Positions 13,740 to 24,229 of a DNA stretch of 51,426 bases are shown piece after piece (the stretch's first letter is position 1; each line of letters opens with the position of its first letter). Made by a program: the position numbers and the translations under genes. The notes under the pieces are model-generated. The model saw only the letters and a list, made by a program, of their open reading frames with translations, was not told where the DNA came from and ran no database searches. This stretch comes from Dimargaris cristalligena (lineage: Eukaryota > Kickxellomycota > Dimargaritomycetes > Dimargaritales > Dimargaritaceae): positions 1-51,426 of the forward strand of contig JANBQC010000149.1 of assembly GCA_027576995.1 (NCBI GenBank), in the 5' to 3' direction.

Positions 13740-14134
13740 ATTGGTCGGATAACCTGTCTTTCGCTTGTACCGCTTGTAGCAGTCCCTAAAATGATTTACT
13801 AGGCTACAACCATTATCCCTTATCATGGAATATATACACCATGCATAATCTCCACCTTGGTTGGTATGCTGGCCATAGTTTTCCTTTATCATAATAAAAA
13901 TATGCCCATGAGTGTGCTATTATTATGACCAAGTTGCCACTTTTTATTTGCGGGGTCTTGAAACATGGATGAAATCAGCCCAGCCATATTCTGGCTTTTG
14001 TTCCTTTTGAATTGCGAGCAAGATCTCTTTAAGGGTAAATCAATATTAAGACGAAGACCTAACTTTATTTTAGACGTACCTTTCAGGTAGACAATGTGGA
14101 ACTGCGGTATCTTTGAAGAAGCACCAGCCTTAGT
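13740..14134. other. Convergent 3' intergenic region between LYS9 and the BRAT1-like gene
   Basis: This contains AATAAA for LYS9 at 13893-13898 and, on the minus strand, AATAAA at 14069-14064 for the BRAT1-like gene. No ORF is supported. Confidence 0.6.
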
Positions 14135-17100
14135 TTAGTAGCAATCGAGGATATTATTACCACAGTTTTCGGCTTCAGTTTCCACCATATCCATTTTGAT
14201 TTCCACCGCATCTCCACCGGGCACCCTACCATCCGGACCATCACCCTTGTCGAACCGAAAGTCGGACTCAATGGCCTCATGGTAGAGGTGTTCGCACGAG
14301 GTGGTGGCCCACAATCGATCAAAGTCCATATCCTGAATCTTGCGGTAGAACCGCTGGTGGCAGTTTCGAAGGGCCTCCCCCGTTTGACACCATGTGCACA
14401 CCTCCATCGCATGTTGAGCCTCTCTGGTATTGCCGTTTGCAGCAGCATCATCATCATCATCATCAGCAGCAGTATGTTCCTCAGCGTTCTTATCACTACT
14501 ACTAGGGGTATCTCGCTCCTTGGCAAACGAGCAGCCGTGGAGCCCCTGGGTCGGCGGGGTCGGCTCGCTTGTCGGCGGTGGGGGTTCGGTAGCTGCCGGC
14601 GGACCGGCCAACCAGGTGCCTAATATAGTTTGAAGTCGGTGGAGACAGTGAGCGGCCCGGGCCCGAACAAAACGGGATGAGTCCTGGGTGGCCTGGATGA
14701 GTAGACTGTCAATCCGCAAACAGTAGGGGCAGTGCAGACCCGGTGGGGGATACGGAAGGGTAGACGTTGGTGACGACACAGACTTCCCCGATGCGGACGA
14801 AGTGTCTGTTGGATGCTGGCAGGGCGCCAGGTCAGATGGGGATGGCCAGCGGGGAACAAGGGACTGAAACAGCCGCTCCGATGGACAGTCGTTCGCTGCC
14901 AGTGGTAGGGATGAGGCGTCTGATGTAAATCGGGTATACTGCGTGATGGTTTCTTCGATGGGACCAACAGATATTACGAACCACAATAGATACACGAGTT
15001 GGCAGGCCCGAACTCGAACCTCGTAATCCGAATCATCAATGAGTGAACGTAGCATAGATGGCGTTAAACAGCGAACCACCGGTTGCAGTACAATGAATGG
15101 GGTAATGGCGGGGTACTTCTCGATTAATGTCTGGATCAGGTCTACCGTGGCTCGACGGACAAAGGCTTCACTATCAGTGAGTAAAGTGAACCATGTGGCG
15201 TGATCCCAAGTATCAGCCAGGCGCTGCATTAAGAGGGGGGCGATAGTATTACTACTACTACTATTACTGCTTGAACGGTTCACTGTAGTAGGGGCTGCTG
15301 AATTAAGATCTTGCTCGAATGCTGAACTAGCCGGATGGATCAAGTAAGTCAGTGTATCGAGGGCACTCATACGGGCATACGGCTCGGCGTCCCCGGTCAT
15401 GGCCAGTAGAGGCGACACCAAATCATATTGGGGAATAAGGTAGGCTAAACTACAACTACTAGTCATCTGCTTCCCACTCTCCACTTTGGATCCGGGTGGG
15501 GGAGTAATAAGGAGGATGGGTTCTTCCACCAAACGGCGGATTAAGGTGGCACAGGCATCTTTCATTTCCCAGCGCTCGTCGGCGAATCTAATATGTACGG
15601 ATTCCATAAGGCAGCGCTCGAGAGTTCCGGTTGACTGGTGGGGAGAAGTCGCTACTACGCTGGGATGGCGACGGGCTAAGATGGCAGCGCCCAAAGCGAA
15701 CGCACGCTGGGCCACTAGGCCACAGCACCCCGGCGTTGCACTATCCAGAAGTCGGAGTAGAAAGGCTTCAATCGACGGGTAGAGCGTGCACCGAGGGGCC
15801 CCATCATCAATAGTAGTATCACGTGCCGTTTGCTGCACAATCGAGTCGGCCAGATCAAGCAGTTGGATGGTGACTTGCCGTTCGGGGTGAACCAGTTCAC
15901 TTTGGGCTACCTGTAGAAGATTGGCGAATCGGCTGGCTAAGCCGGGAAATGCCTCTTCCTGAGTTTCGCCGGGCGCACGGGTATGCTCAGTGATAATGGC
16001 CGCCGTGGTAGATACCCAGGCCGTAAAGACACTCCGTTTGGCACCGCGCGACTGTTTGCTATCTTGGAGTTGACTGAGAAGGGCCTTGGCAAGTGGATCC
16101 AGCCCCGAATTAGAGGCGGTGGTTGGGTTACCCGCTGTACCTGCTGCTACCCAGGCAGTAAATCCCTGCTCAACCGTGAGCAGCAAATCGCTCAGCTGAG
16201 ACTGTACCCAAAGTCGGTTGGCCGGATCCGACTGCGTCCGGCTCCATTGGAGACATAGTTTAGCTGCTTCCAGGGCAGTCTGGAACGCCGGGAGTGGGGG
16301 AAGTTCCCCGGCAAGGGTCTTGGTCACCAGGGTATCCCACAGGTAGTGGGAATGGGGCTGTGGATCCGACGACCCCGAGTCAGGGCCACTTTGGAGTAGA
16401 GGAATCAGCCCCGGTTCGTCCTCCGGTATGTCCAGTAAGCTGGTAAGGATGGCCATGAGTTGGCTTCGGTGCATACGTTGGGGGAGTTGGAGCCACCCCT
16501 GCACGGTGGTTGCCCGAAGCAATCCGGCGGTCTGAATAAAGGCCAGGCAGACGTAGTCCCGGGTCGCTGCCAAGGTCCAGATTAATTCGAAAACGTAGGC
16601 CGGGGGTTCGTTCCGGAACCGCTTGATCGCAAAGGGTGAAGTGGTGCGTTCGTCCAGTTCCCTTTGAATGGTGGCGCCTAAATTCGCACGCCACTGGATC
16701 CAACGGGTCGTGGTGGAGGGACCCTCGATATTATCCATACTATTGGATGCCGAAATTTTCTCCATCTGGCTTAAGATGCGCTGAGCTAAGCGACAGGTGG
16801 CTTGGACGGTCTGTTTATGGAAATAGGTTCGCATAGAAAGGCATTGGGTATATTAGGTTAGGTTACTTTCTTCATACCCTAAACCATCTGGTGCCCGCTC
16901 GCATGAATAAAGGGGTCATCAGTGATGGCTAATTGACGGAAATTCTGAGTCCATGGTGTAATCCCGTTTTAATCAAGTAGAATGTACAAATTGTGCTTAC
17001 ATAGAAAGAGGAGTGGCGGAAACCGAACATCATGGCCGGTATACTGGCGTGCCAAGCGCAGAACCTAGTAGGGGATATAATATATGCATGTCATAGATAC

Positions 17101-17860
17101 TCGGTCATTAGAGGTTATCGGAAATCTAGCCGGTTTGGAGGGTAGGTCCCAACCTTTCGTAATCGCCGAATCGTTCAATAGAATTACACGAAATAGCACT
17201 TGGCCCCAAATAACAACCCAATATTAGGCAGATAATTCAATGCGAAAAGACGACCAGTGTACCATTGTAGGGCTGCCGGGTCAATGATCATGTCAGCCAA
17301 TGCCTGAAGGCAAGCGTAGCGGACTCGGGGTGATGTAACCGAACCGGCCAGTTGCTCGCTAAAGAACTGAAATAGCTGGGGCACTCGTTCCCGCAATGAT
17401 GGAAATACGGACGGGGCCTCGGTTCGGGTAGCCGCGCCGACCAATTGTCCGACGAAGCGTAGGGCCACGCTCCAAATACGCTCATCTTTTTGCCCGGTTA
17501 TGCATTCCTGGACCATGGTAAGGTGTGTTTTTACGCACGGGAAATCAAGCAAGCCTATCGATTAGTGAGTGGCCCGGTGTAATATTGGTGTAATTGATAA
17601 TATACAATTGGGCGGCTGGTTTTCAGCGAGTCAACTGGGCGTAGGGGAATAGTGCAGCAGTGGTGCGGAGAGGAGGAGCTTACCTGGCACCAGTCGAGAG
17701 GGGCCTCATCGGCCAACCACTCGCCAAGGACGGGGGCCTGCTGGATATCGGAGGTGAGGTACGACAGGATCTTCTCGTGGCGGGCATCGTCGACGATATT
17801 AGGGGACATATGCCAGAGTCGTTTTAGGACTTGGCGACGGCTGGGAAGGGACAGGGCCAT
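14135..17860 (-). CDS. BRAT1-like HEAT-repeat protein with C-terminal Asp-Cys-Tyr tail
   Basis: The predicted protein is 1056 aa from three exons: 17860-17684, 17507-17190 and 16810-14135. Introns are 176 and 379 nt, both phase 0; the second uses a weak GTGTAA donor. It resembles animal BRAT1 (821 aa in human), a scaffold linked to ATM/PIKK signalling and to the INTS9-INTS11 endonuclease. Support: an N-terminal VDDARHEKIL block; an ungapped fit at both exon joins against the recalled human protein; WEMKDA, SEAFVRRA and DYEVRVRA HEAT helices in the right order; and a chain ending ILDCY, like the BRAT1 terminus. A CxxC (CPYC) and an acidic Asp run (about 948-953) precede the tail domain. An alternative exon-2 acceptor at 17555 breaks frame. 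The orthology is inferred from memory of the family. Confidence 0.72.
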
Positions 17861-18287
17861 GGTGTTAGTAAAAGGACTTTGGTGGAATATACGGCAAAAT
17901 GAGAAGAAGAGTAGAATGAGGAAGGGCGACTGGTCTGGAACTAGACTCGGTTGGGACTACTGGGAAAGAACATTCCCCGCATGTCCTGAAATAGGGGGGG
18001 TGGCGGTTTCCAAGGGAAGTATTACCCCTTTCAGTCCTTTCGACTTGGCCAGAGTGTATGCTATGCGCATATGTGTGCTAAGTAGTCCATCAGCCTAAAA
18101 AAATCCATGCCAGCCTTTGGTTTCACGCTCAATATATTCGACCTAGTCGCTTAGCCCGTGGTACTTCCCTCCCCTCACTTGCTCTTGGTTCCGCTTTGTC
18201 TTATTTGACATCTCCACCACTACTTCCCGGTCTTTTTTTACCTCTGTTTTATTATTTCTTTTAACAGATTAACCCTTTATCGACACT
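17861..18287. promoter_or_regulatory. Bidirectional promoter between the BRAT1-like gene and ARC1
   Basis: Only 427 nt separate the two divergent ATGs. The ARC1 side is pyrimidine-rich and includes CTTTTAACAG just before the start, which could be a leader-intron acceptor. No TATA box in a convincing position was found. Confidence 0.5.
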
Positions 18288-19925
18288 ATGGCTTCCCACC
18301 AAGTTGAAGTGAAGGACTCCGACCTCAGCCTTAAACTCGTCATTGGCTACCTCGGGGATGCCCTCAAGGAAGTCGACGTCCAGACCGCTTCGGTGGAGCA
18401 CGATGTAAGTAGCAGTGATATCTGGGTGGGAAGTGCCCCGGGGAACTGGAATGTAAGGGAATGAGAATTTCACGCTGCCAGCTAAGCCAACGGTAAAAGA
18501 CTGCTAGCTCTATATATTGCGCAAGATTCACCTTGACCAGTCCATTCCAATCGCATAGTACTTAAACGGTTTCAGCCGAAGCCCACCGATTCACCCCATA
18601 GCGCTTAATCTCAAGGCTTAGGTTGAGCCCCGAAGCCTCCACCAATCCCCCGGGTCTTTGAATCTCCGTTCATTTTATTTTTAAAAAATTGATTTCCTCA
18701 TTCCTCATTCCTCCTACCTATCCTATTATATCCCTATTTCAATATGTTTGCCCTCCATCGTGGCCTCGCCCACCTATCCATTTCCCCTACCCGTGCCGTG
18801 ACCCGTCAGCTCTCTAAGCTCACCATCGGTTCCGGTGAGACTGTCGAGGGGGCCGATGCCCTGGCCTTGTACCTGTGCGAGAAAGCCGGGCTCCTTGACC
18901 TTCTGGGCCGCACCGACGTCGAAAGTGCTCTCGTGCACCAGTGGGTGACTGCCTCCGCCCGTAGCCGCAACGCCGCTGATCGTACCCTGTACGCCCAGGA
19001 GGCCAACGACGAACTGGCCAATAACACCTACCTGGTCAACAACTCTTTTTCCGTGGCCGATATTATCGCTTTTGCCAACATCCACGCCTGGATCGCCGCC
19101 CTCTCCCGCCCCAAGCAAATCACCTTCTGCAACCTCGTCCGTTGGTTTGATCTCATCCAACACTCCATTCCCGAGGCCGTCCTGAAGAGTGTGGGTCTAA
19201 GCCAGGTCCCAATTGATCTCAACGCCCCCAAGGAAAACGCTGCCCCTGCCGCCGAATCTGCCAAGTCGGATAACAAGACCACCGCCGCCGCCTCGACTCC
19301 TGCTGCCGACGGTGCTGCCGCTGGTGACAAGAAGCAGAGCAAAAAGGAAAAGAAGGCCAAGGGCGAGGGGTCCGCTAAGCCCAAGGCTAAGCCGGCCAAC
19401 GAACCCAAGCCCATTGTGCCCTCCCAGATCGACCTCCGGGTGGGTAAGATTATTGAATGTGGAAAGCACCCCGATGCCGATTCCCTTTACGTCGAAAAGA
19501 TTGACCTGGGCGAGGAGGAACCCCGTACCGTTGTGTCGGGTCTGGTCAAATTCATTCCCCTGGAGAACATGCAGGGTCGGGAGGTGGTGTGCGTGTGCAA
19601 CTTGAAGCCCGTGGCTATGCGCGGTGTCAAGTCGTTCGCCATGGTGCTCTGCGCTTCGTCGGCCGACGGTAACACCGTGGAATTCGTCGAACCCCCCCAG
19701 GGTAGCCAACCCGGCCAAAAGGTCTACTTCGAAGGATTCGCCACCGGTGAACCCGAGGCCGTGCTTAACCCCAAGAAGAAGATCTGGGAAACCATCCAGC
19801 CCGGCCTTCTCACTGATGAATCCCGCCAGGCCCTGTACCAGAGCCCCGAGGGTGTCGCTCATTTGCTCAAGACTGACGCCGGTATCTGTACCGTCAAGAG
19901 CGTAACTAAGGGAACCATTAAATAA
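18288..19925 (+). CDS. ARC1: Arc1/AIMP1-type aminoacyl-tRNA synthetase cofactor
   Basis: Yeast Arc1p holds cytosolic GluRS and MetRS in a complex and delivers tRNA to them. Two exons, 18288-18404 (39 codons) and 18810-19925, encode 410 aa; yeast Arc1p has 376. Residues 1-170 form a GST-C-like domain including GSGETVEGADALALYL. Residues 180-240 are an Ala- then Lys-rich linker, like the basic tRNA-contacting middle domain. Residues 241-410 are the EMAP-II/tRBD OB-fold, with IDLRVGKIIECGKHPDADSLYVE at its start and the extended C-terminal part. The 405-nt intron has GTAAGT and TCAG borders in phase 0. An in-frame ATG inside the intron (18744) could give an alternative N-terminus. An AATAAA lies at 20043-20048. 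Confidence 0.9.
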
Positions 19926-21118
19926 GCCCCCGAAAATCGATTCCTCTATTGCGACTGGTTGTTCTTTCTTACTCGTGGTTTTAAATCAAGTGGGAGTAAG
20001 GTTCTAAACCAATATTGGCAGGATTTATTGCCCACTTTAGTAAATAAATCCGCGTTGTTTTTCTAGCTATATGGCTAAGCTTTTGCCGTGCATTAAGCGT
20101 ATCTGGCCTTCCAGAACAAATAGGGGGATTAGTAATGGCGTACCAAATGCCTCGATACACACGAGGTGAGTCCGACTTATCAATTATTGATAGATTGGAT
20201 AAGAGCTTTGGTAATTCCTTATTTTCGAGCCTTGTTCGTTATATTTTTTATAAAATCTATGGCACACTACGCCTAGATATATCAAATTAAGCGATTGTAG
20301 ACGTCACTTAAAGGGCGTTGCCATTATTGGCGAGTATTCTGTATATAATATACAGGCCAGATGGATTGTCAGGTGTATTATGTGTGAAACTCTACAGAAG
20401 GAGCAGAGATGCTAATACTCTATAAGTTAGTCACTAGCATACCTTTCTTGGTGGATTATGATTATTACCATTTGTATTATACTTAATCATTAAAGTGTTT
20501 AAAGCGAACCCCCCTCTATTCGTACTCTAGTTATAGCCATGGCCTAGTTATGTTAATGGGGCGTGTAAATCGAATCGCCAAAGGTGCTACCACCATTCTG
20601 ACATTCCTACCGCCCTTATTGGTCTGTTCAGCTCTCCCATATTGTTAACCACCCTTCACTCCTCACTATCCTTAGGTTCCATCCTATACCCAGGTCTTCC
20701 AGAATACTCCCAGCTGGCCCTGCGTTTACACTCTTAGTTTGTTTGGCTATAAAAATCTATGCCATATTTTTGTTTTTCCTCAATAAAACAACCGACTACC
20801 TGATGCCAGTAAACTACTAATCTTTAAATTGGCATATGGGTGGAATTCAGTGCAGCTGTATAAGCTTTTGAATGATGCACGTATGGGGAAATATGTGAGA
20901 GATTCATTTATAACCAGTGATTTTTGCCACATCCAACGGATTTATCGTTATGCAGCCTGGTTGAATTTTTCCCATATGAAGTATGCTAAAAAAAAAAATT
21001 ATGTCGCCCCATACAGATTATCATGCATCAAATTATCCAAAATTAGAGTTTCATGAATTTTTCTATTTGTTTAGACTACAATTGACCACACGATTATCAA
21101 AATTAGAGAATCCGGTTT
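19926..21118. other. Intergenic after ARC1; includes one copy of a dispersed repeat
   Basis: The first about 150 nt are the ARC1 3' region with AATAAA. The rest is AT-rich without a credible gene. 20832-20982 is one copy of a repeat seen again near 31.7 kb. Confidence 0.45.
20832..20982 (+). repeat. Dispersed repeat C, copy 1
   Basis: About 150 nt resemble 31651-31800 in the same orientation, with shared blocks such as CTGTATAAG, the TATGTG/GGGA region, and TTCGTTATACAGCCTGG-like sequence. The similarity is moderate and interrupted, consistent with an old dispersed element of unknown class. Confidence 0.5.
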
Positions 21119-21133
21119 AAAAAAATAAAAAAA
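21119..21133 (-). terminator. RNA polymerase III terminator of tRNA-Tyr
   Basis: On the minus strand the tRNA is followed within 5 nt by T7, A, T7, a strong Pol III stop signal. Confidence 0.8.
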
Positions 21134-21137
21134 GGTG

Positions 21138-21221
21138 TCCGAGAACCCGGATTTGAACCAGGGACCTAGAGATATCTTTAGAAACTACAGTCTCCCGCTC
21201 TACCAACTGAGCTATTCTCGG
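21138..21221 (-). tRNA. tRNA-Tyr(GUA) with an 11-nt intron
   Basis: The cloverleaf is complete. The acceptor stem CCGAGAA/TTCTCGG has the eukaryotic tRNA-Tyr identity pair C1-G72 and discriminator A. The D arm is GCTC/GAGC. The anticodon stem GGAGA/TCTCT flanks a loop with GTA and G37. The T arm is CCTGG/CCGGG with loop TTCAAAT. The intron TTTCTAAAGAT sits between positions 37 and 38, the standard nuclear site; tRNA-Tyr commonly carries an intron in eukaryotes. The mature tRNA is 73 nt before CCA addition. Confidence 0.93.
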
Positions 21222-21820
21222 CCTTAATTTTTTGTAGTGAATTGCTATATACCAAAAAAAAACATGGGCGGGGTTTTTGCCAATGGTCCAAACCAATAAT
21301 GACCTTTTTGGTGGCCTTCTGCTACCCCGAAAATAGAGGAAGTACCACCTTGAACTCCTGAAACAATTTCTTCGAATTGATATTAACCAATAGCTATAGG
21401 TAAAGCCAACTTCTATTAGAACTTCCAACATTCAATAATCTAACATGCTGATTGAAGACCTTATATGTTTCTACTAAGGGAAGATACATTAACCTTCCCC
21501 CTATTCCTTCATGTTAATATAATGAGGTAGTGAACACCCTTTTGGAAGCATTAGTATTTACTGATGTCTTTTATTTTATATAGCACCATGGTAATTAATT
21601 AACCCAGCACTTGGAGAACATGGTTCAAGCCCAGTATAAAACCCGACCTTATTGCATCTATGCTAAGCTATTAGCTATTGAGACCACTCTTTTAAGACTC
21701 ACACTATTTCTATATTTTCTTTTAACTTGGTGATACAAAGTTATATTTATCATTAATCTATAATTTCCTTAATTTTGGACATCTCAAATCCTTTTTTATC
21801 TCTAGCTATATGGGTAGTAC
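21222..21820. other. AT-rich intergenic sequence
   Basis: No gene, RNA or clear repeat is recognised between the tRNA and the repeat block that follows. Confidence 0.4.
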
Positions 21821-21935
21821 CCAGGTTAACCACTCTTAGTCTGTCAAGAGTCCTTTGGATAGGCTTCCAACAATAGGTTGGGCTTAGGCTTGGCTAAGCA
21901 GGCTACTAGTATCAGGTACAGGGTACAGGTACTAA
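21821..21935 (+). repeat. Repeat A, copy 1
   Basis: The sequence with core CTCTTAGTCTGTCAAGAGTCC, followed by TAGGCTTC and a CTTGGC(T/C)AAG block, recurs at 23213-23330 in direct orientation. It lies about 80 nt left of repeat B copy 1, so A and B are probably parts of one element. Confidence 0.6.
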
Positions 21936-22016
21936 CTAATAAAGGCTACAATAGGTATATGTAAGGGACATACAGTGGGCACACTTATTAGTAGGTATAT
22001 GGGGGGGGGGTAAGTA

Positions 22017-22726
22017 TACTACCTGGGAGGTCCAACCTATTGCCAGTGGCCTTTGGGTTTTACAAGGAGGTAGCAGCCTCCTTATCAGCACAGCCAAAAG
22101 TTGTGGCAGCTAGCTCCCTGGTTGTCAAAGACAGGAGGTTTATGGAGTTAGAGGAGACAGGGGCAGAGTTGGGTGTCATCATGCAGGGGTAACAAAGGGG
22201 CAGATAGTTAGTAAACCAGATGGGGAACAGAGGGATAAACAAGGGGTGTCAATATTTATTGAGAAATGATAGAACTAAGGGAGTTAATAATTAATAATTA
22301 ATAAAAGTCATGGTTGAGTTCAAAGAATAGTAGAAATGAGTTTGAAATTTAAAATGAGTGATGATTATTCTTTCTCTAAATAAACAGGAATTTGCTGGTT
22401 ACTTATGTAACTATCCTGTGGGCCTTAGGGGCTGCTGGATACAAGGAAAGGGACATAGAAAAAAGGTCAATAATGGAATGACAAGGAATCCACTGAAAAA
22501 TAGGTCAAACTTTTAAATACAAGGAAGAACAGTGGACTTTTTAATGTAAACCATGAGTATAAGATATATTTTTTTGTGTATGCCACAGTATAGGAGGTAA
22601 TTTCAGTGGGAAAATGCTGGGAATAATACCACCATTGTATATTATGGTATATTCTTCCCCCTGATGAGGATAACTGGCTGTCCATAGTCTGGGGATAAGT
22701 GCCAACCTCTGGATGGTACTATATAA
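22017..22726 (-). repeat. Repeat B, copy 1 (mobile-element remnant)
   Basis: About 710 nt match 24230-24992 in direct orientation from TACTACCTGGG to GGATGGTACTA. Read on the minus strand both copies encode a related start (Met, then NSA(P/L)VSS.S(I/V)NL and TRELA), suggesting a gag-like N-terminus after an LTR- or leader-like segment, but no diagnostic domain is visible. Copy 1 carries TA or TG/CA at many places where copy 2 has CA/TG or CG. Confidence 0.65.
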
Positions 22727-23212
22727 GTATATATAGAGTTTTATTAGGGTAAACTAAGAGGTAAGAAATAAGCTAAGCTATCTAACTGGTCCCAATGGGG
22801 CCTGGTTATATATACATAGGGATAACTCCAGAGGTAGGTCCCTGGAGGGGGATACTACTAAACTAAGGTATAGGTAAATGGGCTAGTTGGATAGTCATAA
22901 GTATTCAGAAAACTCGAAGGGTAACCAGAAGAGTCTTCAGATTAGCACTTGAGTAATTAGTATGAATAGGCAGAGTCCAGAAGGGGGAGGGTTATATAAT
23001 ATAGGATAATCCCATAGTACCAGGGGTGACTATAGGAAAGCTAATATGGTACTATAGGGCCTAATATAGTTAGACATCTAAGCTAGCTAGATTAAGGTGG
23101 ATTAGAAGGTCTAATATTAGGGAAGATATATTAATATTAGAGTAGGAAGTTTGCAATTAATAAGTTAGGTATAAATAATAATAAGAGTTTAATATATATA
23201 TTAATTAATATC

Positions 23213-23330
23213 ACCTGGGATATCTACTCTTAGTCTGTCAAGAGTCCTGGGGGTAGGCTTCTAATAGTCAGACAGGACTTAGACTTGGCCAAGTGGGTCC
23301 TAGTGTTAGGTAAGGGTATAATGCTAACTG
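23213..23330 (+). repeat. Repeat A, copy 2
   Basis: Direct repeat of 21821-21935. In this copy about 900 nt of unrelated sequence separate A from B, whereas copy 1 has about 80 nt. Confidence 0.6.
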
Positions 23331-24229
23331 TAAAGAACTGAAATCAAATCCTTAAAAACCAAACTTTATTTGAAAAGATAGATGATAAAAAGGGAAAGGC
23401 GATGATAGACTTGCTGTTCCAAGAGGTGACAGCAAGTGTGAGTATTTATACTTGAAAGAGGAAGCCTAAATGAAAAGATAGATAGATAATAGAGAAAGGG
23501 AGGGGAGTTCCCAGAAGATTGGATGACTAAGCAAAAGGAAAGGGAAGGGAGTTCCCAGACAATCATATTAGTGATCACAAAGGATAGGTAATACTCAGGT
23601 AACTAATAAATTCAATGTAAAATAATAGAAGGGATAAAAAGAAAGGGAGAAAGCTATTATTAGCTATTCTTTGAACAGGGGTGTAGTCGGGCCAGGGGCA
23701 GTGTGAATGCAGGGGTATCATCCGGTCAGGGGCAGGGGTGCATCACAGTCAAGGGTATAAAATATAATAATAGAAAAAACAATATAATAATGAAAATGGA
23801 GGAAAAATGACTATACTCATCAGGGGCAGGGGCTCATTCACTCGTCAGGGGCATACTTCCAATAAGTGCGAAAAATGGATTAAAAATAAAAGTAGGTAAA
23901 AAATGTGGTAAGGTCACCACAATAGCCTTCATGATATAGTGGGAATTGGTAAGAATGGTTGTGGGTGATCTATAAGTAGGAAAATGAAAACAGTAAATAT
24001 ATTTTGACAAAATAGTCAACTCACAATGATGTAATAAAATAAAGGGGATTTAAATAGCTGTTGGGTAAAGGCTCAAAGAAACTTTGTTTTTGAGAACTGG
24101 GGAGAGCAGGGGGGACCTTTAAATACATTGCCTAATCCACTTTGGAAAGGGCAGGATATGTTTGAATTTTCCTATGAAGGGTATCATTAGTTAGCTTCAG
24201 TTGCTGTCAAGCCCATTGTTTCATATATG
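23331..24229. mobile_element. Probable nested insertion between repeat A and repeat B, copy 2
   Basis: This segment is missing from copy 1 of the A-B arrangement. It contains short internal duplications (GGGAG(G)GGAGTTCCCAGA twice near 23505-23560) and several CAGGGGCAG-type motifs at about 23690-23860. Bases 23799-23921 match the right end of the window in inverted orientation. It looks like an inserted element remnant of unknown class. Confidence 0.45.
23799..23921 (+). repeat. Inverted copy of the sequence at the right window edge
   Basis: The stretch starts GAGGAAAAATGAC, contains TCAGGGGCAGGGG and CTCATTCACTC, and ends near GTGGTAAGGTCACCACA. It matches the reverse complement of 51426-51302 closely, with a few transitions and one fewer GGGGCA unit. 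Confidence 0.75.

Noticed and set aside
12879..13892. Long minus-strand frame (337 codons) opposite LYS9
   Set aside because: It is an antisense shadow of the LYS9 coding sequence, caused by its GC-rich third positions; no domain or promoter supports it.
17508..17554. Extending BRAT1-like exon 2 upstream to the acceptor ending at 17555
   Set aside because: It puts exon 2 in the wrong phase relative to exon 1. The acceptor at 17508 keeps phase 0 and fits the homologue spacing, though the extra segment looks somewhat protein-like.
23690..23870. CRISPR-like array suggested by recurring CAGGGGCAG motifs
   Set aside because: Units are short, irregular and without unique spacers of fixed length, the context is eukaryotic, and the sequence matches a dispersed repeat.
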